Source of the DNA: Devosia sp. XK-2
GTDB taxonomy: Bacteria > Pseudomonadota > Alphaproteobacteria > Rhizobiales > Devosiaceae
Direction of reading: 5' to 3'
Length of the DNA stretch: 64,000 bases
Assembly (NCBI RefSeq): GCF_037113415.1
Contig: NZ_CP146608.1
Location: 186,001 to 250,000, forward strand
In this document: positions 34,464 through 44,356 of the stretch, one piece after another
Layout of the letters: each line of letters starts with the position of its first letter
How positions within the stretch are numbered: position 1 is the stretch's first letter
The notes under the pieces: model-generated
What the model saw: the letters and a program-made list of their open reading frames with translations, nothing else
Databases searched by the model: none
What the model was told of the DNA's origin: nothing
Translations under genes and position numbers: made by a program

Positions 34464-35597
34464 TCAGGCCGTTTCGACCCATGCCACGGGGGCAGGGGGC
34501 AGAGCCGGCGCCCACCCCTCTGGCTTGTCGCCCGATTGTTCGGCCGGCCGGCTGCCACCGGCAAAACAGAAGGTGCTGCCCTGTCGGCGCTTGGCTTCAT
34601 AAAGGGCCCTGTCGGCCTGTTTGAGCAGGGTTGGCGCGGGATGTTCGAGCCCGTCCACGACAATGCCCAGGCTCATGCCGACCGTAACGTTGAACCCCAC
34701 CGAGGCCAATGGCGCGGCGCTTGCGGCGATGCAGTCCTCGGCGAAGGCGGCGAGGTCCGCATGCTGCTGTCCGCGATGCACAATGGCTACGAATTCATCG
34801 CCGCCGACACGCGCGAGAAACTCGCCCGCGCGCAATTGCGCCGATAAACGCGCAGCCATTTCAACCAGGGCCTGGTCACCGGCATGGTGCCCGAACAGGT
34901 CGTTGATCGGTTTGAACCGGTCGAGATCGAGCGCCAGAACCGAGAAATGCCGCTGCTCGGCGGCCAGCTGGGTCATGACCTTGTCCAGTGCCAGGCGATT
35001 GGGCAGGCCGGTCAAATGATCGCGCAACGCCTGGCGCTGCGCCGCGGCGCGCTGCTGCTCGATTCGGCGCACATGACGCAGCATGGCCACCAGGCAACCC
35101 AGAACGCTGCCGATCAGCACAAGCATCAAGGGCACCCGGAGCGGCGCATGGCGCTGGAACAGGAGCACGCCGGGCCGATCTGCGGTCCATGTCAGAAACT
35201 GACCGCCCAATGGCCCGGATAAAAGCGGCATCGATTGCCGGCCCTCGCCCGAAAGCGGACGCGATGACAGGGCCAGGTCCCGCAGGCCCGCCATGGCACC
35301 GAGGCGCGCAAGTTCGGCATCCGCCTCGCTTGCCTGCAGAGACACGACAATGTCCGCGATCTGTGCGACCCGCGCCCGCTCCCTGGCCAGGGACAGCTCG
35401 TCGGTGGTTTCCATGATATGCAGAGCAGACAGGACCAGAACACCGCCGGCGACAAGTGCGCATAAACAGGCAAGCCACACCAGGCGCCGGATAGGCGCCA
35501 GTGCCTTGACCGGATCGATCTCCGGCAAAGTCCAGATCGTATTCGTTTGTGTGTCCAACAAGCAGACCCTGCGTCCATCGCCATTCTGACCCGGCAA
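34464..35597 (-). CDS. Membrane-bound diguanylate cyclase (GGDEF)
   Basis: About 377 residues: one membrane helix near 37-60, a short extracytoplasmic sensor (~60-150), a second helix near 150-175, a coiled linker, and a GGDEF domain (~185-345). The active site is VGGDEFVAIV, so synthesis of c-di-GMP is expected. The inhibitory I-site, normally RxxD, reads RAGE, with Glu for Asp. The start is uncertain: TTG 35597 has no ribosome site, while TTG 35561 follows CAGGG; no ATG exists before the first helix. Converges on rutR. It could feed c-di-GMP to the LuxR/CsgD-like regulator, but no linkage is seen. Confidence 0.85.
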   Translation of the reverse strand: MPGQNGDGRRVCLLDTQTNTIWTLPEIDPVKALAPIRRLVWLACLCALVAGGVLVLSALHIMETTDELSLARERARVAQIADIVVSLQASEADAELARLGAMAGLRDLALSSRPLSGEGRQSMPLLSGPLGGQFLTWTADRPGVLLFQRHAPLRVPLMLVLIGSVLGCLVAMLRHVRRIEQQRAAAQRQALRDHLTGLPNRLALDKVMTQLAAEQRHFSVLALDLDRFKPINDLFGHHAGDQALVEMAARLSAQLRAGEFLARVGGDEFVAIVHRGQQHADLAAFAEDCIAASAAPLASVGFNVTVGMSLGIVVDGLEHPAPTLLKQADRALYEAKRRQGSTFCFAGGSRPAEQSGDKPEGWAPALPPAPVAWVETA

Positions 35598-35639
35598 TGG
35601 TTGGCAAGAGGTTAGCGGACAATGCCTTTTCGGCGCCGC

Positions 35640-36017
35640 TTAGCTGGGCCGCACCTGCGCGATGAGCGCCAGAGGGCGATCCTCTGGATCGGCAAAAAAG
35701 GCGATCCATTCCTCGGTGCCATCGGCGTGCTGATGCACCCGATGGGGTGGCTGAAGGAAATGTACGCCCCGATCCATGAGGGCCAAATGCGCGGCCGCAA
35801 TGTCGGGCACGCGAAAATAAAGGATCGATTCGGCGCCGGCCGGCTCGCTTTGCTGCAGATAGAGCCGAACCCCGCCGACATCGAAAAAGGCCATGCCCTC
35901 GGCCTCGAGCAGCAGCGGCAGACCGAGCACATCGCCATACCAGTGCTTGGCTGCCGCGACGTCGCGGACGGTGCGGGCAATCTGGCCGATGGCGCCGAGT
36001 TTGGAACCGTCATTCAT
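35640..36017 (-). CDS. VOC-superfamily (glyoxalase-like) protein
   Basis: 125 residues forming two beta-alpha-beta-beta-beta units. Family features are IARTVRDVAAAKHWYGDVLGLPLL, which opens the first unit, and FADPEDRPLALIAQ at the end of the second. Metal-ligand positions look only partly kept, so lactoylglutathione lyase activity should not be assumed. Strong GGAGGAG ribosome site. Confidence 0.85.
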   Translation of the reverse strand: MNDGSKLGAIGQIARTVRDVAAAKHWYGDVLGLPLLLEAEGMAFFDVGGVRLYLQQSEPAGAESILYFRVPDIAAAHLALMDRGVHFLQPPHRVHQHADGTEEWIAFFADPEDRPLALIAQVRPS

Positions 36018-36142
36018 GGGGCATCTCCTCCTCTAATTGGTACACGATACCCCCTTTTCTGTTCCGCGCGCATTCTAGCTGCACCGGCCATTAACGCCTG
36101 GTCAGTCATGCTCTGGCCCGGGCCATAGCGTGAGAAAGACAA

Positions 36143-37933
36143 ATGCCAGACCAGCCGACATTTGCATTGGGTCGCCGGGACTGGCTTTGGCTTATCGGCA
36201 TCTGGGCGCTTGTCGCTGCCACGCTGGCCTGGCGCAGCCTGACCCAGGGCCCGGACGTACCCCTGTTTCTCGATACCGACGATGCCATGCGCATGGTGGT
36301 CGTGTCCGATTTTCTGAACGGTCAGGGTTGGTACGACCATGTGCAGCATCGGCTCAATACCCCTTTCGGGGCGGAACTGCACTGGTCGCGGCTTGTCGAC
36401 CTGCCGCTGGCCGCGCTGCTTTGGTTCGCCGGCCGCTTCGCCGATCCGGCCATTGCGCAATTGATCACCGGCACGGCCTGGCCCCTGCTGCTGCTGGCCG
36501 TGCTGCTCTGGCTCAGCACCCGAACGACGCTCGAACTGGTCGGACGCGCCGGTCTGCTGCCCGGACTGGTCCTGCCCATTCTCAGTCCGGCTGTGCTGGC
36601 CGAATTCGCCCCGGGGCGTGTCGACCACCACAATGTCATCATCCTTTTGACCATGGCGACCCTGCTGGCCAGCCTGGTCGCCCTGCGTCGACCCATTGCC
36701 GCCTGGATAGCGGGACTTTGCGCCGCCGCAGCGTTGTCGATCGCGCTGGAAGCCGCGCCAGTATTGATTGCCGCAAGCCTGGCTTTTGGCCTCAGCTATG
36801 TCGTCAATCCCGGCCGTGCCCGCAACCTGGCACGCTTTGGCCTGGCCCTGGGCGGCGGCCTTGTCCTGATGCTGATGCTCACACGACAGCCGGCGCGCTG
36901 GCTGGAAGCGGCCTGCGACATGATTTCGCCCGCCTATGTGCTCGCAGGCCTTTTGGTGGGGCTGGCCTTTGTCGGCGTTTCGCTATTGCCGCCACCGCGC
37001 CATGCCCTCTGGCGCCTGGCGTTGCTCGGTGGCCTGGCATGCCTCTGCGCCACCATTGTCGCGTTGGTCTATCCGCAATGCCTTGGCGGCCCCTATGGAG
37101 AGCTCGATCCCTGGCTGCAGGAAAACTGGATTGCCGCCATTGTCGAGGCCAAACCCTGGCATCTGTCCCTGGTCGATCTGCCCGCCTATGCCGTAACGGT
37201 CGGCGCCCCGGTCTTTCTGGGGCTGGCCGCCGCAGCGCTGGCTCTCTGGCGGGAGCCGCATAGGCGCCTGGCCTGGCTGACCCTTCTGGTTTTTCTGGCC
37301 TGCACCACGCTGATCATGCTCGCCCAGATACGCGGGGCCCGGCTCGCCATACTGCCCACCATTCCCGCCGCTGCCTGGCTGATCGTAAAGGCCCGGCAAG
37401 CCTATCTGGCGCGCCGGAGCCTGATGCCGGCCATCGGCCTGATTGGCGCGTGGCTGGTCTTTTCCGGCATTGTTCTGAACCTGTTGGTGGTCAGCACTGT
37501 CAACCTGCTGCCCGGGGGACAGGCGCAGGCCATCAGCCAGGCGCGGGCCAGTAAAATGTCCTGCCTGGCCAGCACGGCCTTTGCCGATCTGCGCGCTATG
37601 CCGCCTGAGCGGGTGATGAGTCCGATCGATCTGGGATCGCATATCCTGCTCGAAACACCCCATGCCGTGGTGTCCGCGCCCTATCACCGCAATGAGGCGG
37701 GTATTCTGGACACGTTCCGGTTCTTCAACCGGCCGGCGGCCGAGGCGCGCGATATTGCCACCGAACGCGGGCTGGGTTTGCTGGTTACCTGCCCTGAAAT
37801 GCCCGAAATGCGCGGGCAGGGGCTCAATGAACCGGACAGTCTGCTGAGCCTGCTGGCGGCCGGGACCCCGCCCGGCTGGCTAAAGGATGTGTCGCTCGAC
37901 GGTCCGCTCAAAATCTATGCCGTCATGCTCTAG
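36143..37933 (+). CDS. Polytopic membrane protein, GT-C glycosyltransferase-like
   Basis: 596 residues with about a dozen hydrophobic segments and a soluble C-terminal ~110 residues. The first periplasmic loop carries LDTDDAMRM and a WSRLVDLP block; an Asp-Asp in this loop is the usual catalytic feature of GT-C enzymes such as STT3/PglB and ArnT, which use lipid-linked sugars. VDHHNV in the next loop may be a second metal or sugar contact. Monocistronic in appearance, ending at a hairpin terminator. Family assignment by topology and loop motif only. Confidence 0.6.
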   Translation: MPDQPTFALGRRDWLWLIGIWALVAATLAWRSLTQGPDVPLFLDTDDAMRMVVVSDFLNGQGWYDHVQHRLNTPFGAELHWSRLVDLPLAALLWFAGRFADPAIAQLITGTAWPLLLLAVLLWLSTRTTLELVGRAGLLPGLVLPILSPAVLAEFAPGRVDHHNVIILLTMATLLASLVALRRPIAAWIAGLCAAAALSIALEAAPVLIAASLAFGLSYVVNPGRARNLARFGLALGGGLVLMLMLTRQPARWLEAACDMISPAYVLAGLLVGLAFVGVSLLPPPRHALWRLALLGGLACLCATIVALVYPQCLGGPYGELDPWLQENWIAAIVEAKPWHLSLVDLPAYAVTVGAPVFLGLAAAALALWREPHRRLAWLTLLVFLACTTLIMLAQIRGARLAILPTIPAAAWLIVKARQAYLARRSLMPAIGLIGAWLVFSGIVLNLLVVSTVNLLPGGQAQAISQARASKMSCLASTAFADLRAMPPERVMSPIDLGSHILLETPHAVVSAPYHRNEAGILDTFRFFNRPAAEARDIATERGLGLLVTCPEMPEMRGQGLNEPDSLLSLLAAGTPPGWLKDVSLDGPLKIYAVML

Positions 37934-37947
37934 TGTTCGCGGCCAAC

Positions 37948-37975
37948 AAAAAAGCGCCCCGTCGGGACGGGGCGC
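37948..37975 (-). terminator. Rho-independent terminator of msrA
   Basis: Stem GCGCCCCGT / ACGGGGCGC (9-10 bp) around a CGGG loop at 37954-37975; on the minus strand it is followed by six T residues (A-run at 37948-37953). It may also stop the convergent membrane-protein gene. Confidence 0.88.
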
Positions 37976-38002
37976 CTCAATTCTTTGCCAAAGGCACTGG
38001 CG

Positions 38003-38659
38003 CTATGCCGCGGCAACCCCCGTGCCGATCGGGCAGCTCACGCCCGTCCCTGCCAGCCCGCAATAGCCATTGGGATTTTTGGCCAGATATTGCTGGTGAT
38101 AGGTCTCGGCAAAGTAGAACGGCCCCGCTTTTGCGATTTCGGTAGTGATGGGACCCAGTCCGCGCGCATCGAGCGCCTGCTGGTACGCGACCCGACTCTT
38201 CGCAACGATCTCCGCCTGTTCCGGCGTGGTCGTATAGATGGCCGAACGATATTGCGTGCCCACATCATTGCCCTGTCGCATGCCCTGGGTGGGGTCGTGC
38301 TCCTCCCAGAACGTCTTGAGCAGGGTTTCAAGGCTGATCTTTGCCGGGTCATAGACCACCTTGACCGCCTCGGTATGGCCGGTACGGCCCGAGCAGACCT
38401 CCTCATAGCTGGGATTGGGTGTATGCCCGCCCTGATAGCCCACCGCTGTCACGATGACGCCAGGCAATTGCCAGAACAGGCGTTCGGCGCCCCAGAAACA
38501 GCCAAGGCCGAAATAAACGGTTTCGGCGCCTTCGGGATAGGGCCCCTTGAGCGCTGTGCCATTGACGAAGTGGTCGGGCGCCACGGGCATCTGCTCGCTG
38601 CGGCCCGGCAGCGCTTCATTAGCGCTTGGAATGGTGGTCGGCTTTTGACGGAAGAACAT
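38003..38659 (-). CDS. msrA: Peptide methionine (S)-sulfoxide reductase
   Basis: 218 residues. The catalytic motif [11 protein letters not shown] (Cys ~53) and the recycling C-terminal cysteines in [15 protein letters not shown] fit MsrA. The N-terminus has ~45 extra residues common in longer MsrA proteins, with no export signal. It repairs oxidised methionine with thioredoxin. The start has AAGGAG six bases upstream. Confidence 0.95.
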   Translation of the reverse strand: MFFRQKPTTIPSANEALPGRSEQMPVAPDHFVNGTALKGPYPEGAETVYFGLGCFWGAERLFWQLPGVIVTAVGYQGGHTPNPSYEEVCSGRTGHTEAVKVVYDPAKISLETLLKTFWEEHDPTQGMRQGNDVGTQYRSAIYTTTPEQAEIVAKSRVAYQQALDARGLGPITTEIAKAGPFYFAETYHQQYLAKNPNGYCGLAGTGVSCPIGTGVAAA

Positions 38660-38714
38660 GACTTGCTCCTTTCAGCCCTCTATTCGGTGGCGACCCTGTT
38701 ATGGTTACGCCCGA

Positions 38715-39038
38715 TCAGATCTGCTCCTGATGCACGAAGCGTTCCCGGCGCGGACGGCGCCCCATCAGCGCCAGAACGATGCCGGGCACGCCCAGAACGG
38801 CAAAGGCCGGATAGGTCAGCACGGCCCGCATGGCCGCATCAAGCAGATCGGCAAAGAAGCGGCTTGCGAAAAAGCCGCTGACGGCATCCAGACTTGGCGA
38901 ATGCAATTGCGTCCAGGCATCACCCAGGCTGGTAAAAACCAGGGCATTGGCGGCCAATGACTTGGTGCCATCCACGACAAGAAAAATCAGCGCCAGGCCA
39001 ATCAGCCAGGTGCCCAACACTCTCAAGACAAGCCGCAT
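38715..39038 (-). CDS. Small membrane protein, DUF6460-like
   Basis: 107 residues with two or three hydrophobic segments (VLRVLGTWLIGLALIFLVVDG near the start and LTYPAFAVLGVPGIVLALMG near the end), then a basic tail. It resembles the DUF6460 family of small integral membrane proteins of this order. The start ATG 39038 has GAGGA six bases upstream; the frame extends further but without support. No function is known. Confidence 0.65.
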   Translation of the reverse strand: MRLVLRVLGTWLIGLALIFLVVDGTKSLAANALVFTSLGDAWTQLHSPSLDAVSGFFASRFFADLLDAAMRAVLTYPAFAVLGVPGIVLALMGRRPRRERFVHQEQI

Positions 39039-39304
39039 CCACATTCCTCGCGCCTGGCTTGTTCGAACCGAACCGGCCCAGGTTCCTTCCATGGCCAGGC
39101 ACAATTGTCTTGTGCCACGCAGCGCCCCAACCCACAAGATGGGCGCTCGAGCCTTACCTGGCTATTGGTGGGCAAAAAAACAATCGGGGAGGCGCCAAAG
39201 TGATCCCTTGCGCCGCAAAAGATGATGAGTATATTGCGCCTCGCTCGCAGCGGCCCCCAGGGACCCGCTATCCCGGCCTTTCCAGACCGGGCAACAAGCG
39301 ATGC

Positions 39305-39394
39305 GGAGAGGTGGCCGAGTGGTCGAAGGCGCACGCCTGGAAAGTGTGTAGGCGGGGAACCGTCTCAAGGGTTCGAATCCCTTTCTCTCCGCCA
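39305..39394 (+). tRNA. tRNA-Ser (GGA anticodon)
   Basis: A 90-base class II tRNA. Acceptor GGAGAGG pairs with TCTCTCC (one G-T); the anticodon loop is CTGGAAA in a CACGC/GTGTG stem, giving anticodon GGA; a long variable arm (GCGGGGAACCGTC) and T-arm AAGGGTTCGAATCCCTT follow. CCA is encoded. The 3' end borders an integrase remnant, as at many integration sites. Confidence 0.97.
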
Positions 39395-39487
39395 TTCCCA
39401 AGCCATTGAAATTGCTGGAGTAGAGTCCGATTCAAAGTACGGATTCTGTCGCAGCATCCCGTCACATCCGACGGGAGTGCTTGTTCC

Positions 39488-39721
39488 TTGCATAAGTCCA
39501 TCGCATCCTTGGTTCACCGGCGAGGTCCGGTCTATTGGTTCCGCAAGCCGGTGCCGACGGACTTGACCGATCGCCTCGGACACTCGGACATCCGCAGATC
39601 GTTGCGCATAGGCAATATGCGGGTGGCCCGACAGCGGGCCTGGGCTTTGATATTCGTTCTCGAGGATGCATTTGCGGTACTGCGTGGCGCGGGGCTCCCG
39701 CCGGTGCCCGCGACACATTGA
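39488..39721 (+). pseudogene. Integrase N-terminal remnant (DUF6538 domain)
   Basis: 77 codons from a TTG start encode [20 protein letters not shown] followed by TDLTDRLGHSDIRRSL, which matches the N-terminal DUF6538 domain of tyrosine recombinases. The frame ends long before any catalytic Arg-His-Arg-Tyr region, so it is a 5' fragment. It lies 93 bases after the tRNA-Ser gene. The next ~250 bases to 39970 hold no feature I can support. Confidence 0.75.
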
Positions 39722-39970
39722 GCGCGGTGATCGACAATGTCATGAACGTCCTGGATCGCTCGGGTTCGCCAGCGTCTCGAAAGCCCAGGCCGAGACCAAT
39801 TCAGTCAATGCCAGGTGTTCGAGAGGCACAGTCGTATTGGCTTCGTCGGGCTTCTGGCGGGCGTTTGCCATGCGGCGCAGATTGAGGACGCAGTCCCGCG
39901 AGGAGAGGCCCGGCCGGATGGCGACGGTCAGGTGGTGGATCGACAGCCCCTCGCTTGTCACCGGCATTAA

Positions 39971-41152
39971 TTGATTGGCCTCTGTCGAAGACGTGAGCCC
40001 CCGGGCACTTCGCCCTTGCTGTATCGCCCTGATGGCCCCCAAGATGGCGCTGCGCGCTTCGGCGTGCGGAATCAAAGATACTCTATTGGTGTTGCGGCCG
40101 TGCCATTCGACCCCACAGACGAGACCGTCCCAGTGCGCTTCGATTGGACGAGCGACCTGTGGGCCTGGGCGCCGGACCGTGAGCGCTGGGCCCCAGAACA
40201 TGGCGCTGCGCCGGCGGCGCTGCTTGTCGAGATGTCGACGGCGGGACTTCCGGAAAGCGACCGTTTCGCCTTCTGGCGTGAATATGCCTATTACGGCTTC
40301 GACGTGGACAGCATGCCCGAGGCAGCGGGCTTTGCGGCGAAGGGATTTACTGTCTTCAGCCCAACGGCGCGCTTTACCGCTTATCGTTCGGGTGGAGTGT
40401 CGGGTGCCAGAGCTCGTCAACATATCGGCGCCGACGGTGACGAGACACTCGATATCGGTCTGGTGCTGAGGGGACAGCGGCGTGGCCTGGACGACGAGGA
40501 TGTGCGCACCAATGCCGACGCCGGGGCGATCTTTGTGGCGGATGCCGCCAGGCCCTTTGCATTCGACTGGTCTGAGCATGAGGGGCTGCACCTGTCGCTG
40601 CAGCGCGATCAGCTTGACGGCACACAGCTATCCGGGGCCGAGATTGCGCGCCTGCTGAATGGGTCGCCGCTGGCGGGGGCGCTGCATAGTCAACTTGCCC
40701 TTATGGCCACCAGCCTGCCGGTGCTGGACCTGCCTTCACGGGCCTTTATGCTGGGACAGACCATCGACCTGGTCGGGCACATACTGGGCAGTGGGGTCGG
40801 GCAGGCGCATCCCGGCAGCCATGCCGCTCTGTTCGCCGCCGCCATGAGCCATATCCGGCAGCATATCGGCGATCCGGGCCTCGATCCGACTTCAATAGCG
40901 CGGGCAGTGAATTGTTCACGCTCGACGCTTTACCGGGTGTTTCGGGAGCGGGAACTGGCCATCGAGCCGGTGATCAGGGAAGAGCGGCTGCGCCGGGTGA
41001 TGCAGCTTATTTCCAGCGATGGCGGGCGTACGGCCACCGCGCGGTTGGCTCTACGCTGCGGGTTCACCGATCCGTCCAACTTCCATAGGGCTTTCCGCGC
41101 CCGCTTCGGCATCAGCCCGGGTGAAGTGGCGGAGCGTGCGCGTCCGCGCTGA
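39971..41152 (+). CDS. AraC-family transcriptional regulator
   Basis: Up to 393 residues. The C-terminal ~105 residues are a double helix-turn-helix of the AraC/XylS type (LDPTSIARAVNCSRSTLYRVFRERELAIEP and CGFTDPSNFHRAFRARFGISPGEV as landmarks). The central region resembles the AraC-binding-like domain found in many of these proteins (SDRFAFWREYAYYGFDVD). The start is uncertain: TTG 39971 has no ribosome site, and GTG 40100 or ATG 40232 are possible; conserved sequence begins near 40232. It lies just upstream of the autotransporter gene and could control it. Confidence 0.8.
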   Translation: MIGLCRRREPPGTSPLLYRPDGPQDGAARFGVRNQRYSIGVAAVPFDPTDETVPVRFDWTSDLWAWAPDRERWAPEHGAAPAALLVEMSTAGLPESDRFAFWREYAYYGFDVDSMPEAAGFAAKGFTVFSPTARFTAYRSGGVSGARARQHIGADGDETLDIGLVLRGQRRGLDDEDVRTNADAGAIFVADAARPFAFDWSEHEGLHLSLQRDQLDGTQLSGAEIARLLNGSPLAGALHSQLALMATSLPVLDLPSRAFMLGQTIDLVGHILGSGVGQAHPGSHAALFAAAMSHIRQHIGDPGLDPTSIARAVNCSRSTLYRVFRERELAIEPVIREERLRRVMQLISSDGGRTATARLALRCGFTDPSNFHRAFRARFGISPGEVAERARPR

Positions 41153-41287
41153 TATTTTCGAAACCCTATCGCGCAAGACACGCTGCGACAATGAATTGGC
41201 ACGCTGCGCCAATCGACAGCGCGTGTCCTATCCATATGATTTGCCGACTTTTTTATTCTACGCGCCGGCGGCGAGGCGGCAGTGTAA

Positions 41288-44200
41288 ATGCGACGATTCC
41301 TGCGCGCGGCAAGTAATTCGATCCCAGCCTGGAAGCGGAGGATCGCTCTTTGCGCCGCTGGTACGGCCTTGGGCACAAGCCTGGTTCTGCCCTGCCTGTC
41401 CCAAACGGCCCTCGCCCAGTCGGTGACGATTACCGGTGACGTTCTCCCTGATCTCTCCCCATCATCGGCGTGGTCCACCGACAACGTTCTATATATTGGT
41501 CGTTCTGGCCCGGGCACTTTGAGGATCGAGGAAGGGGGTAGCGTCGAGACGACTTCAGAGATCTGGGTGGGCTACAATGACGAGGGAGACGTTGTCGTTA
41601 CAGGCAACGGGTCACGTTTACAAAGCGGTCAGGCCATCGTTGTTGGGGGTGGGAGCAACGGCACCCTGGCGATTAGCGATGGCGGATTGGTTAGGGGCCG
41701 GGCAACCATTTTAGGCCTTGATCCCGGCGCATCGGGCCAGATTGTCATTGGTGGCACCGCAGGCGCGCGCGGCGTATTGGAAGCAATTAGAGTTTCTGTG
41801 CAACGATCGGGCAGCATGCTCACCTTTGATGGCGGCATCTTGCGGGCGAGGTCCAGCATCTCCAATTTTTTGTCCGCTGCTCCTGGACTCTATCTCACCA
41901 TTGAGGCAGGCGGCGCCTTCATCGACAGCAACGGCTATGATGTTCGTGCCATTGCCGGGTTGTCCGGCACCGGCAGCCTGACCAAGTTCGGTACCGGCAC
42001 ACTGAGTCTGGCGGGCGACAATAGCTATTCTGGGGGCACAATTGTCGAGAATGGCGTTCTCGAGGTGGACGGTGGCAGCATCTCTCACGCCCTGAGCGAG
42101 ATGAAGGTTGGCACCGTTTCGGGGCAGACAGGAACTCTGTCCATCGGCGCGGACAGCAGCGTGACGAGCCATCTGTCTCGTATCGGTTATGGCGGCACAG
42201 GCGTGGTCAATGTCGGCGGCACGAATGCCAGATGGTCGGTAACCCACCATCTGCTTGTTGGTGACACGACGCAGGGCGAATTGAGCATCGACGCGGGCGG
42301 CCGGATGAACGTCGTCGATAGCGTCTTTATCGGGAATATCCTCGGTGCTTCGGGAAGCCTCATCGTGGACGGCGCCGGCTCCAGGCTTGACGCTGGGCAG
42401 ATATTCGTCGGCGGCGGGGGGGACGGTTCCATGACGCTGAGCAATGGCGGCACGGTCGCGGTGCTCGGCGGCATCGGCACAGTGATGCTGGGCGAGGGGC
42501 CACTCAGCACCGGCACGCTGAACTTCGGCGCATATGACCTTTCCGCTCCGACCCTGGCAGGCACGTTGAATGCTGGCAGCATTGAGCTTTTCGGGTATCC
42601 AGGAAACGGCGGCGCTGTCAATTTCAACCAGACCGACCATTTTACCCTCTCGGTGCCGATCGAGGGCAATTCTTTGCTTTCGGTCAATCAGCGCGGCAGC
42701 GGCACCACCACGCTTTTAGGTGCGCATACCTATGGCGGGAACACCACGATCAGCGATGGACTGCTGGTGGTGAACGGCTCGATTGCCAATTCCCATGTGG
42801 CTCTGACTGGCGGCACGCTGGGTGGTAGCGGCACGGTGGGCGGCGTGACTGCGCAATCGGGCAGCACGGTGGCGCCCGGCAATTCCATCGGCATGCTGAC
42901 GGTCACCGGCGATTGGAGGCTCAATGCCGGGGCGGCCTATGAAGTGGAAATCAAGGGGGGTGGCGACACTCCCGGCACGCATAACGATGTTGTCGACGTG
43001 CTTGGCGGCGGCACCGCCACCTTCGAGAATGGCGCATTGATCCATGTGAAGCCGGAAACACCGGGCGAGGACGGCTCGTCCGGTTACGAGGCTGGCAAGC
43101 GCTATACCGTCCTCGTCGCTGCCGGGGGGCTGACGGTCAACGGCGACCAGACCATCACCGACGATTTCGCCTATCTCGACTTCATCCGCGATTTCGACGC
43201 GACCAACTACTATCTCGTCTCCGGCCTTGCTACGTCTGCCGGCGACAGCTTCTGCCTTTCCGGCATGAGCATCAACCAATGCGCCACCGGCAATGCCGCC
43301 TTCGGGCTCGGCGCGGGCAATGATGTTTATGACGCTGTCCTCAACCTTTCCAACGCCCAGGCCGGACCAGGGCTGGACGATCTGTCCGGGGAGGGCTTTG
43401 CCACTGGGCTGGGGCAGATGTCGGGCAATAGTATCGCCACCGGCATGCATGTGCTCGACCGGGTAGAGCAGGCCTTTGCCGCCCTGGGGCGGGCCGGGGC
43501 GCTCGGTTATGCACCGGTGCCGGACGATGCCGAACCGAATACCGGCAATGCCTGGGCCGCGCCCTTCAGCAGCCATGCCCGCTACGAAAGCAACGGCAAT
43601 GCCGCCGGCTTCGATGCCGCCAGCGGCGGCCTGCTGCTGGGCGGGGATTTGTTTTATGACGAGTGGCTGGTCGGCGGCTTTGCCGGAATGGGCCGAACAT
43701 GGACCTCCATTCCCGATCGTGAGACGCGTCTCTTAAGCACCGATCTGTCCCTCGGCGCCTATGGCGGCTGGAATGGCGACCACATCGGACTGGCCTTTGG
43801 CACGGCATGGACCCATAGCCTCGTCTCCTCGACCCGCGACATCGCCGTTGGGGCGCTCAACCAGACGCTGACTGCCGATTATGGCGCCGACACGCTCTCG
43901 GCCTTTGCCGAGATCAACACCACATTCGATATGGGCGCCAGCGCCGTCACCCCCTACGCACGGCTGGGCATGGCCCACGCCATGACCCAGGGCTTCACCG
44001 AAACCGGCGGCAGCGCAGCCCTAACCGTCGTCCCGACCAGTCACGGTGTCGCCGTCACCGAACTGGGCATCCGCGCCGAACACCGGATCGCGCTCGACAC
44101 CACGCTGGCCACCCTTTCGGGCGGCATCGGCTGGCGGCATGGCTTTGGCGGCACGCCCACCACCAGCAACAGCTTTGCCGGCGGCACGCCGTTTACGGTC

Positions 44201-44356
44201 GCCGGCAATGCCCCATCCTCGGATGCGCTGCTGCTCGAGGCCGGATTGACCCTCGACTTCTCGGAGAGCGCTAATCTGTCGCTCCACTATGACGGCCAGT
44301 TCAGCAGCAGCGGCCAGCGCCATGCGGTAGGGACGACGTTCGGGATAAGCTTCTGA
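41288..44356 (+). CDS. Autotransporter with T5SS/PEP-CTERM-type repeats
   Basis: 1022 residues. An extended signal peptide (~44 residues, cut after ALAQ) leads to a passenger (~45-690) of beta-helix repeats. These include several GSxxVxGxGSxLxxGQIxVGxGGxGxLxIxxGG units (T5SS/PEP-CTERM-associated type, e.g. ~100-150 and ~330-420) and autotransporter-associated beta strands (LSGTGSLTKFGTGTLSLAGDNSYSGGT region; SVNQRGSGTTTLLGAHTYGGNT). The C-terminal ~280 residues form the beta-barrel, ending in the expected Phe (TTFGISF). Two cysteines near 690 (SFCLSGMSINQCATG) may form a loop. A surface or shed adhesin is likely; no protease triad was seen. Confidence 0.92.
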   Translation: MRRFLRAASNSIPAWKRRIALCAAGTALGTSLVLPCLSQTALAQSVTITGDVLPDLSPSSAWSTDNVLYIGRSGPGTLRIEEGGSVETTSEIWVGYNDEGDVVVTGNGSRLQSGQAIVVGGGSNGTLAISDGGLVRGRATILGLDPGASGQIVIGGTAGARGVLEAIRVSVQRSGSMLTFDGGILRARSSISNFLSAAPGLYLTIEAGGAFIDSNGYDVRAIAGLSGTGSLTKFGTGTLSLAGDNSYSGGTIVENGVLEVDGGSISHALSEMKVGTVSGQTGTLSIGADSSVTSHLSRIGYGGTGVVNVGGTNARWSVTHHLLVGDTTQGELSIDAGGRMNVVDSVFIGNILGASGSLIVDGAGSRLDAGQIFVGGGGDGSMTLSNGGTVAVLGGIGTVMLGEGPLSTGTLNFGAYDLSAPTLAGTLNAGSIELFGYPGNGGAVNFNQTDHFTLSVPIEGNSLLSVNQRGSGTTTLLGAHTYGGNTTISDGLLVVNGSIANSHVALTGGTLGGSGTVGGVTAQSGSTVAPGNSIGMLTVTGDWRLNAGAAYEVEIKGGGDTPGTHNDVVDVLGGGTATFENGALIHVKPETPGEDGSSGYEAGKRYTVLVAAGGLTVNGDQTITDDFAYLDFIRDFDATNYYLVSGLATSAGDSFCLSGMSINQCATGNAAFGLGAGNDVYDAVLNLSNAQAGPGLDDLSGEGFATGLGQMSGNSIATGMHVLDRVEQAFAALGRAGALGYAPVPDDAEPNTGNAWAAPFSSHARYESNGNAAGFDAASGGLLLGGDLFYDEWLVGGFAGMGRTWTSIPDRETRLLSTDLSLGAYGGWNGDHIGLAFGTAWTHSLVSSTRDIAVGALNQTLTADYGADTLSAFAEINTTFDMGASAVTPYARLGMAHAMTQGFTETGGSAALTVVPTSHGVAVTELGIRAEHRIALDTTLATLSGGIGWRHGFGGTPTTSNSFAGGTPFTVAGNAPSSDALLLEAGLTLDFSESANLSLHYDGQFSSSGQRHAVGTTFGISF

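Noticed and set aside
36130..37263. An overlapping plus-strand frame of 377 codons in the GT-C-like gene.
   Set aside because: Arg/Pro/Ala-rich shadow without hydrophobic segments; the 596-codon frame has consistent membrane topology.
39740..40591. A 283-codon minus-strand frame opposite the AraC gene.
   Set aside because: Most of it mirrors the AraC coding frame; the part over 39740-39970 has no recognisable family and no ribosome site.
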